The notes under the pieces are model-generated. The model ran no database searches, had not been told where the DNA came from, and saw only the letters and a list, made by a program, of their open reading frames with translations. A program made the translations under genes and the position numbers. Below, in pieces: positions 49,501 to 59,700 of a stretch of DNA of 64,000 bases. Each line of letters starts with the position of its first letter. Within the stretch, counting starts at the first letter, position 1. This DNA is from Adiantum capillus-veneris (lineage: Eukaryota > Streptophyta > Polypodiopsida > Polypodiales > Pteridaceae): contig CM043943.1 in NCBI GenBank assembly GCA_014529385.2, positions 157,042,747-157,106,746 of the forward strand, read 5' to 3'.

Positions 49501-52500
49501 TTTTGTGCTTGGATTCATGGTCTTTGCGAATGGTTTGCATATGGTTATGGCGCATGGTTGATGCCCATCATACATGCATTTTGGCGAGCACTTTGAAGTG
49601 CCGGTGAGCTCTCTTGAGAGCATTGTTCTCGCATTGAATAAGTTTCCGGATTGCAAATCTTTTGGCGCTTGCTTATGCGCGGTCACTCCGTTGATGTACG
49701 TTGAGTGCGGATTGCCATTGTATGTGAAAATGTGGAGCCATTTTAGCATTTCTACTCATTGGCATTGAGTAGTGTTATGGTTTATGGTAGAGATTGTACT
49801 TGAGTTTTTTGCTCAGTTTTCAAGGGAAATTCTGTCGGATTTTTTCCAGATTCTCACCATAGTTTGTGATCGAGTGTTTACTCTCACTTTGACAGGTTTT
49901 GTCAGTTTGGACACAGTTTTGTGTTTTTTGTATCCACTCTCGCAAGAGTGAGGAGTTGTGTATCTTTCTTTGCTTGAGACAGTGGTTTGCTCTCGGGTCG
50001 GAGAGTCTTGTGATCTCGAGCATTGTTTGCCATAGTTTTGCAGAGCTTATGCATGTATGTTGAGTGTAGTTTGATGCGTATTGATTGCTCATTGTATTGA
50101 GCTTGCAGGACAATGGTTATTTTGTGTTGATAGCCATTGTGCGTCGAAACTCTGGTGAAATTTTCCCATGAGTTTTATGCGTATCATTTATGTGATCTAG
50201 GTAGAGATTGCGGGTTGCACTCAGCATTTGCGTGCGGTGTTCTCTGCAGGTGGGAGATTTGTGCGTATGTATGCATCGATACCGCACAGTGTGGGCTTGG
50301 TGATTAGCTCACAGATTGCAGTGTGATACTAGAGCATGCGAGGCTTGTATTGACATTGCGGGAGCTCTATTTTGGAGTGTGTCTCACAGGTTTTACATTG
50401 TGTTTCTGGCCATATTTGTAGACAGTTTCCAGGTGTTGTTGGTGAGGTGGTTTTGCTATCTAGCTTGCTACTTGTGCTCATGGCAGAGACAGGTGATCGA
50501 TCAGATTGTGACCTCTCACAGATGCGCGTGTTTGATGGGTCAGACTTTGCGGCATGGAGAGAGTGTATGCTTGATGCATTGACACAGCGAGGGTTGCATC
50601 GACCATTGAGTGGTGATGTAGGTAGACCTTCAAACATGTTTGACAATCAGTGGCAAGAGCTAGAGGAGATGGCACTATCTACGCTCTTTTTGCACCTTGT
50701 GGAATCTGTATATGCTCTTGTTATGTATGAGGCTACTTCGAGAGCACTTTGGCGCAGATTACATGATATGTATGATAGATCTGAGTCATCAAGGACTCGT
50801 GTGAGACATGTACATTCACGAGTATGCCGACAGGTGATATGTTGGTATTGTGGTCATTCTGGACACGTTAGACGGCGTTGTTTTCGTCGTATGCGACATC
50901 GTAGGAGACATGGCAGTCTCAGAGATGTATGTAGTGATGCCATGGACTCAGTTGCTTTGACAGTTGAGGCAGATGTAGTGTCGGAGTATACTAGTGACGA
51001 GGATGTCACTTTTACCTCGAGCTATGCACGAGATGCTATACATGTGGATAGTGCACTCCCTTCGCAGTGGTTGCTAGACGCAGATGCTATGTTTCATGTC
51101 ACGCCGCATCGTGAATGGTTTTGTAGCTATCCTAGCGGGATGCTTGTCAGTGTACATTTGGCCGATGGATCGGTGCATGCGATAGCAGGTGCAGGAGATG
51201 TGAGACTGTCATTACCGAGTGGTGCATCTTACTTGTTACGACATGTGCGCTATGTACCAGATTTGACAGTGAGTTTGATCTCGATTGGTCAGCTTAGAGA
51301 TTGTGGATGTCAGATTTCGCTACGAGAGCGAGATTTTGTGATGCATTTGGGTTCGCTAGTGATTGCGAGAGGTGCCAGGAGTGGTACAGGTTACCCATTG
51401 CATGTGGATCACGCGAGAGACGGTGTTGTCTCTGTGATCACGCAGCCAGGTAGAGAGCGAGAGAGCAGGCGAGTCTCTTTTGCTTGTGGGTTGCAGGATG
51501 CTTTGCATGGAGTGCAGGATAGTGAGCTCGTTGTGCACACAGTTGGGGCACAACTTGAGCAGTCACACAGAGAGGTGACAGAGTCAGACATGCATGCTTT
51601 GCTAGTGACTGAGCAAAGCAGAGAGTCAGTTATGCGAGATACTTCTATGCAGGATAGACAGGTAGAGCGGTCTTGCTCTAGTGAGTCACGACAGGAGGAC
51701 GTTGTGCAAGAGTCTATGCATACGGAGTTAGAGCATGAGAGCTCTAGTGAGTCACAGCAGATTGAGTGGTCATGTTTGCAGTGGATGATTGCAGAGGAGA
51801 CTGAGATGTCATCGATTATGCAATCATTCCTTTCTATGCTCGACAGTGAGCATGGGGATATAGTTGTGCAGGATATGTCTTCCAGCAGACACCTAGAGCA
51901 GCTAGTTTGCTCTGAGGTTGCACGACAGGGTGATGCGTCTTTTGCGGACAGTCAGGAGATGCATGTGGCTGACACGCCTTGTCAGTCAGAGATGCCTATT
52001 GCCAGGGATATATATGTTGATGCACGCTCCGTAGAGCTAGCAGGGCCCGCTAGCATTGCATCGGCATTCGGTGGTCTCATGTATGAGATGTTGATCTTGA
52101 GACCGGATATCGTAGCTGCAGTGGGAGTATTTGCAGTTGGGGTTGTCAGTCGTTTGTTGACTGATGATGGCATAGTGCACGAGGGAGATATGCAGGTATT
52201 GCGTACATACTTGCAGTACGTGTGCGGTACGTCTGGTGGTGTATGGACTTACACGGGAGCAAGACAGCCAGATGCACACGATCACAGCCAGCCAGTGGGC
52301 ATCGGTTGAGAGCGGTTTTCTCTCACCTTTTGTAGTCTTTAGACTAGGTTCCCTTGCTTAAAGGCACAGTCGCCTTTAAGTGGGAGGTTGTTGGGGTATA
52401 GGCGTCTGTGCCTTGCCCGGCCGCCCAGAGTCTGGGCGCCCACTGACTTCTATACCTTATACATAGCATAAGTGTATAGGGGGCTGCTCACTCTTTGAGT

Positions 52501-53105
52501 CTCCCCACCCACATCGTGTGTGTGTCTCCTTCTCTCTCTCACTCTCCGTCTGTGGTGCTCCCCGATCCCCTTCATCAAGAATACCAACAGAGTTTCTATC
52601 TTTGTAAACATGTAAACAACGCTTTGCATTGTAGTATTAAAATTGAGACGAGCCATGGTCTGGGCAATAAAATCATGTTGGACTGTATCAAAAGCTTTAT
52701 CAATATCCAAATGCATAATTAGGCTCGTGTCACACTAGGCCGGATGGACAAGCTGCATGCTGAGCTGGTCCAATCATGTTACACGCTTCGAGCTTGCCGT
52801 AGTCACACAACATGGCAGTCACGAAGAGGAATAGCCGACATGGATGTCCAACTCATGGCCAATGTTTCTGTAATTTCGTCCAAGGGGTCACCTTCGCCCT
52901 CTCGTGCCCAAGTGATGTTTTCTTCATGCTGATTGGAGCGTTGTCCTGCTTTTGTACCGCCTCATGTGACAGCTTCAAGGGACATGCAATCTGCAACTCT
53001 CTTGGGCGTTGTGGATAGCATGTGCCACACCAAACATGACCGGCGGTCTTGTGTGACAAGGGCCTTAGTACCTCTTGATTTGTATGTTTCACCTTCGAGT
53101 GACGG

Positions 53106-53160
<55 letters not shown>

Positions 53161-53479
53161 GACCGAGCATTGGAGCTAGGGAGATCTAGACGACCCCGAG
53201 GGAGGAGAGGAGCTACACAATTTCGAAGGAGGCTATGGCAAAAGATTCAAGCAATACTCTTTCGTCGTCCAGAGTGCAGATGAAGATGGATCTCTACTCC
53301 CCTCCCATATTGTCTTCACATTGTACTGCTTAGTTTAGGATCCCCTAGTATTTATATTTTGTTATCCTAGATTAATTTATTTTGTTAATCTGACTTTGTA
53401 TCAGATACACCGCATTGTAACTTTCTGGTCTCATAGGTCACTTTGGCCTTTTGAAGACGTTAATATAACATTTCATTTC

Positions 53480-53538
<59 letters not shown>

Positions 53539-53673
53539 GCATAGTATTTTTATTTTGTCATTTTGTTACTTTTGCTACTCTGACTTTGTATCAGATCCAC
53601 CACATTGTAACTTTCTGGTCTCATAGGTCATTTTGGCCTTTTGAAGACGTTAATATAGCATTTCATTTCATTT

Positions 53674-53772
<99 letters not shown>

Positions 53773-56700
53773 TTTTTTTAGTAATATCATTTTATTTACT
53801 AATGGGAAACCTCAAAATGAGAAAAACCCATGGAAAGCATTACAAGCAATAAATAAAAAAAAGTCAAAGTAGAGCTTATAGTGAAGAGAGGAGAGCTCGT
53901 CCAAATCCCGAGCAAATTCAAGAGACTGTCGAAGGGAGGTTTTGAAGAGAAATACATATTCTATTTGTGCCCTGGAACATGAGATAATTACGGGCTTTCC
54001 AAACCGTCCAAAGCATCCAAAATCTAACCCAATCTAAAAAGTATGCATACGGCCGAATCAACGGTGGAAGCACTCCAAAAATCCAAAAATATGGGCCAAA
54101 CCATATCCTAGGAAAACTATTGCAAAGACATGTAGAGATGTAATCCACAAATCGTTGGGTGTGAGAACAACACCACAATAAGTGTGGAATGTTCCCAGTA
54201 CGGGCTCCACAATGAACACATCTCGAGGAGGCCATTCCTCTCGTGTGAAGAAATTTACCAGTTAGGAGAACCCAGTAATGCATCTCCACATGAATAATTG
54301 TTCTTTCAAAGGAAGCTTAGTATGCCACACTTTCATAAATTTGTTGCGCCACCCTTTATCCATATGACATAGCTTATTACAGTGTTCCTCTAGCTAAGAA
54401 GATGACTGCAAATGGCAATTTATTTTTTTGCAAATCAGGAGAGGATCAAGGATCTTGCATAATGCCAATCACAAAGTCGATCCTCAGCGACAAGCAACAA
54501 AATAGGAGATCTAGAATCAACAATCTCCTTGATGATCTGCCATGTGTGTCTGTAATGCATCCCAAGACCAAAAGTAAGAGGAGCTTCTCAAAATGAGAGC
54601 ACATTCCCATTAGCATCAACATCCATTATCGCATCAATGCCTTCCCGGGATAGAAAATAAGCCTACCTTAGAGACTACTAAACAAGAAACTCATCGAAAG
54701 CCAAACTCCAATTCAAACTCTCAAGTATGAGCGAATTGCCATTTGTATCATTCCTACCATGCCATGTCAACTTCTTCGTGACTTGTTTCCAATCCACTAC
54801 CAAACTTGAAGCAAGGGGGCAGCATGGAATCTTAGCTTCAAATTTTCCGAAACAACATCCTAGTAAGAAGGCTTCCAATGACCAAAAGCAGGCGTAGAGG
54901 CCGCATGAGAGCACAAAAAGGCCAACATCAACATCCAGGGCTCTTTTTGTTCCACCAGTACCAATAACGTGTGGCCTTCCTCTCAATAACATGAGAACAC
55001 AAATGTAAGATATTCAGACCACCACATTGTTTTGGAGTACATAGTTTATCCATAGCAAGCAGACGCATCCCTTTTTTATGAGAGCAAGTAGACCAAAAAT
55101 GATCCCAAATCCGAGACATGAAAGCACGAAGACGACGAGGTGGCCAATGCAACAGTGGTAGGAAAAACTGAGTATAAGCTATCGAGATGGACTGCACTAT
55201 TCTGAGTCGTACATGTAACAGCTAGATAGAAAATTTCCAATACTATAATTTGCATCTAACTTTATGCTCAACCCAATCCGAATATTTGGCATTGTTCACC
55301 AACCAAGCCAAAGGGTTTCCAAGATGCCGCACTATCTGATCAGTCTTCACTATCTCGCCCAGCCACAATATAGAATGCCAATCCATCATAAGGATGATAT
55401 CTGGGCCAAAACATGGAGTCATCAGCACATGCTTGAGCCACAAAATGATTGCAAGAAGGTGATTCCAATCCATGCAATCGACCAGATGCAGTCAAGGAGT
55501 CAAAGTAGAGCAATAGAGGATGAGTGGAAATAGCATAGAGCATGGGACATAACTGCCTAACTGAACGACCAAAGATCCCACAACTATGTAAGCTCACCAT
55601 TAATAATTCCGGAAGATTAACTATGTTCATAAAGAAAGTAGACCACATGATGCATTTTCAATCCAAAACCCAAGCCTACCATAATCTGTGCAATGAAGTC
55701 CCACTAACAGTATCAAATGATTTCTCTACATCAACTTGCATGATAAGCACATCTTGTCCAGTATACTTTGCATACTCAATGACTATGAAAGCATTAGCAA
55801 GCATGATTTGCTTGCGAGGAATGAATTCATACTGAGTGGCATGTATGCCAGAAAACATATGATCTTTAATTCGTGTAGCAATCATTTTCGACATTAATTT
55901 GTAAATGACCGACAGAAGCGTAATGGGCCGCCAATGAGAAAAGGATTCACGGAGTGCTTGCTTAGGCAACCATTTCACAAGGCCTTCTTTCCACGGTTGT
56001 GGCAAAGATTGTGTAGTCCATGCATGGTTCATCATGAAAAGTAGAGGCTGCTTTAATGATTCCCAGAAGCGAAGGAAAAACTCTACCATAAGACCATCCC
56101 ACCCAGGAGATTTCCAACGACCAAGTTTCAACAAACTACTATAAAGTTCAGCTTCAGTAAAATCAGCCTCAAGTGTGTTGGCATCATCCAGAGTCACTAT
56201 TGGATGTACATACGATAGCAACAGTTATCTAGCTTGCAAGACCTCTTGTGAAGGAGTCTCGGAAGCTGCAAACACCTCTTGAAAATGATTCACCATGGAA
56301 TGTGCCAATTAAATCTTATTAGTAGTCCATTGTCCTTTACTCTTTTAATGGTCGTGGATTGCCGCAAATGATGCAAGTGCTTAAAGGATTGCTTTGATGA
56401 ATAGCCTTTGTCTATAACAGCATATTGTCGCGATCTGACTTTCCATTTTTCCAGTTTCCTCTTGTTATTATGCATCAAAGAGCTTGAGCAGCACATAAAA
56501 TCTCTTGCTCAGAGATAGTGAGCAGTCTAGAATCCGCAAGATTTTAAAACTCTTGACAAGTGGACTTATCTGCTTTCATCTTGCCTCTTTGTTGTTGCAT
56601 GTACCATGTACCATTATCGTGTATGGCTGCCAGGATACGCATAAAAAGCTGATACTAAGCCACATCCACATCAATAAACATATGGGACATAAGAGGAGGA

Positions 56701-59700
56701 ATCACTGCTTCAATCATATTTTGGAAGGCTTTGTGCGATATGCATTATTAATATGCAACAACCGCTTACAAGGAAGAGGAGCCTCATCAAGAGATGCATC
56801 AAAATAAACTAGCAATCAAAAGAGGGAAATGATCAGATAAAGTAAAGGAACAATCAACCCTCATAGTACATGCAAACTTATCATATTGTTGAGCACCTAG
56901 CAGGTACCAGCAATCCAACCATGCTCGATATCTTGAGTACGCATCATGAGTAAAAGTGTAACTCTTCTTTGTAGAGCGAGTAAGGGACCACAAATCTAAA
57001 ACACCTACATCACTGACCATATTATCCCAAGAAGAACGCTCAAAACTGAACATATGCGAATGCCAGATGTATTGTTAGTGTTCGCAGGTGCATTATTAAA
57101 ATCCCCACACCAAAATGCCTACGATCTCCAAGGATATTTAGTTAGATCTTGCCAAAGATGGCTTCTTTGGGCTGAAGCAGTATAAGAATATATTCTGGTA
57201 ACTTCCAATATATTTCCTTGAACAAAACATTGAACAACTATCCATCACCCCTTAGGGTCATTGTGTGCCAAGATTGGCTACAATTCATGTGGCACCATCA
57301 TCAAAACACCGGAATAATTACTAGTGTCAGCATAAGCAATCCAAAATCCCGCAAAGTACGAAGCGAATTCATGGTGATTATGCTCTTGTAGAACCACAAT
57401 ATCTGTTTTTTGTGTATGTACAGAGTGCCAGACCAGCTTCCACTTATCATGATTGCATAACCCACACATATTGTATGTAAAACATCTGAGAGGAGGATGC
57501 ATCTATACAATATTTACATGAGAATCGCAAGGAGAAACCATCATGAAGTAGTGCCCATTGGCACATCTACATCGATGCCAACAGTCAACAACGAAGAATC
57601 CACATGCATTCCTTGCGAAGAAGGGGGGTGCATATGCGATGACCCAGACATGGGACTAATCAAAGTATCTTTATATGAACGAACCACTCTATCCCACGCT
57701 TCAACCAATGTTTTGTGATCCACACACACACACACACACAACCAAAAACAAAACAAAACAAAAAAAATCAACGATAAATAGTTATACAAGCTTAAATAAA
57801 AAACCAGAAGCCATTTATTATCCTGCATTTGCATATGGATATGTTTTTTTTATCATATTCATGAATAGACACTGAATGCCTCTTAACATGACAGGTGGAA
57901 GTTCATTTTAACAAAGAAAGGAGATTGACAAAAGAAATAAGCTTTCAAAGAGTGCAGGATTTTCAGCTGTGCATAACAGAAAGTCATGTTAAAAAGTCAG
58001 AGCAGAAGATAGTAATCCCTGTCAGTATAAAAGCAGCGTATTCCAAATTTGTACTGGCTCCTGAGCATGGCATTCACTTTGGGTCTCAGGTATGTGGGAC
58101 AACATCCATTTCCCACGTGCTTACAATCCTAAATGTGGGCGATTCTTCATTTAACTTCAAGCTCTCAGCAGAAGCAGATCTTGAAGCAGGAGAACCTTTT
58201 GTCGTGAGCAGCAGCAAACAGGAAAATGCTCCCAAGAAAGAGTCTGAGAAGGCGGTTGAGGGTGGAAAGGGAGGGGACTCCAAAAAAGGTGCAGGTGGGA
58301 AATCAAAAAAGGCACCTGAGAGGAGACCATCGTCAGCTAAACCGGAGACATTAGAGCTGAAGTATTTTACTCTCAGTCCACAATCTGGAACAATTCATCC
58401 CAATGAAAAACGAGAGGTCATGGTCTGCTTCAAAGCTGAAGCTCTTGGGAGCCTCTCAGAAAATGTTAGGGTCAGGATATCGGATTGTGATCCTTTGTTG
58501 TATCCACAAGATCCTGTGTACACTGTTAGTGGAGACTCTTGCATGCCAGGCATTGATGTAGGCCTAGAAACCATCTTTGAGGAGCACCATGTGGTTAGCA
58601 GTAATAATAATGAGAAGATTCCACCAAAAGGGACCTTTTCAAGAAAAGAGAATGTCTTCTCATTCGGTCCGGTGGTTTTAGCAGCTCCCGCCTCAAAGAG
58701 CACAGGCCAAAAACCTGCTGGTCAGATTGTGGAAGCAAAATTAAGGATAGAAAATCCATATAAGGTCCCTTGTTCACTTGAATTCTTGATTTCTTCTTCC
58801 TCTCAGCAAGTTCAGGACTCGTCCTGTTTTTCTGTTTCACCAAAAACTGGTGAAATTCCTCCATTGGAATACATGTTCGTTACCTGTTCATTTCTTCCCG
58901 CAACGATGAAAATATATTCATCCACCTTGGATATCATGCTTATGATTAAAGGGCAAGCACAAACATCCCTTTTCAAATGTGAATTAACTGGTGAAGGAAC
59001 CTTGCCAAGCCTGAGCATTGAATGTCCCACACTACTTTCTCCTTTCAAAACTCCCTGGCTCAAATTTCCACGTCTTCTAAAAGGAAAATCAAGGGTGCTT
59101 CCTATTGTCCTGCAAAATAAGGGTTTGGTCACTGTCACAGGCAAGATGAAGATCCAAGGTAAGGACGTAAGCTGGATCTCATTTGCCTCTGTTCAGGGTG
59201 ATCTACAAACAGCACTCAGCTTTGAATCCTCTTTCAGCATCCCAAGTGGGGATTCACAGAAAATTATGGCAAACTTTTCACCAATAGAAGCAAAGGCTTA
59301 CAAGGAGGAGTTAGTATTCTTTATAGATGATAATCCTTCTGTGAAACCAACCATCCAGATAACCGGGGAATGTTATGATGAGGATATCGTCTTCTTGGGA
59401 CTGCCCATGGATTCAGATAATGAGCTGTACTTTGAAGACTGCCCACTTGAATCTGAAAGATCACTTGAGTTCAGCCTCCAGAACAAGGCAGAGGACAGGC
59501 ATTTTCGATTTGAATGGCCAAATGTTGAGTGCCTTACATTTTCTCCAGGATCTGGCTACCTGTTGGGAGGTCAGGTACAAAGCATACATGCAACCTTCTC
59601 CCCTTCCAAAGCAATGCAATATGTTGATCACGAAATCAAGCTTCAAGTGTGCAATATACATTATAAAGGAGAGCCTGAGACCGACCAAGTTGCTTTGTCA

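Larger units (their letters stand above)
48649..52574 (+). mobile_element. Young non-autonomous Ty1/copia element
   Basis: A complete 3926-base LTR element. The 186-base LTRs (48649-48834, 52389-52574) look identical base for base, both starting TGTTGGGGTA and ending CCCCTTCA. The 5-base target duplication tcaag is at 48644-48648 and 52575-52579. A Met-tRNA primer site lies at 48837-48848, and the purine-rich aagtgggagg just before the 3' LTR is the polypurine tract. One long ORF follows a 1.6 kb leader. Integrase and RT are lacking, so the element must borrow enzymes from another copia. Identical LTRs mean the insertion is very recent. Confidence 0.93.
48369..52589 (-). repeat. Older LTR, split by a young copia element
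   Basis: The outer LTR reads TGTTGGAAAG at 48369 and resumes after the copia insert with aataccaaca (52580-52589), so its ends are TGTTGG and CCAACA. The copia element divides it at 48648/52575-52579. Without the insert and one copy of the target duplication the LTR is about 290 bases. Confidence 0.65.
22833..57894. other. Giant HYDIN intron (about 35.1 kb)
   Basis: The interval between the GTAAGT donor of exon E and the acceptor of exon F. It holds the Penelope-like element, LINEs, SINE, pararetrovirus pieces, copia elements and a MITE, each listed separately. The stretch 22833-23430 has a run of 28 C at 23039-23066 and no recognisable gene. Confidence 0.85.

Noticed and set aside
49153-49749. 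198-codon minus-strand ORF in the copia leader
   Set aside because: No recognisable motif, antisense to the element, Ser/Thr/Asn-rich composition; probably chance.
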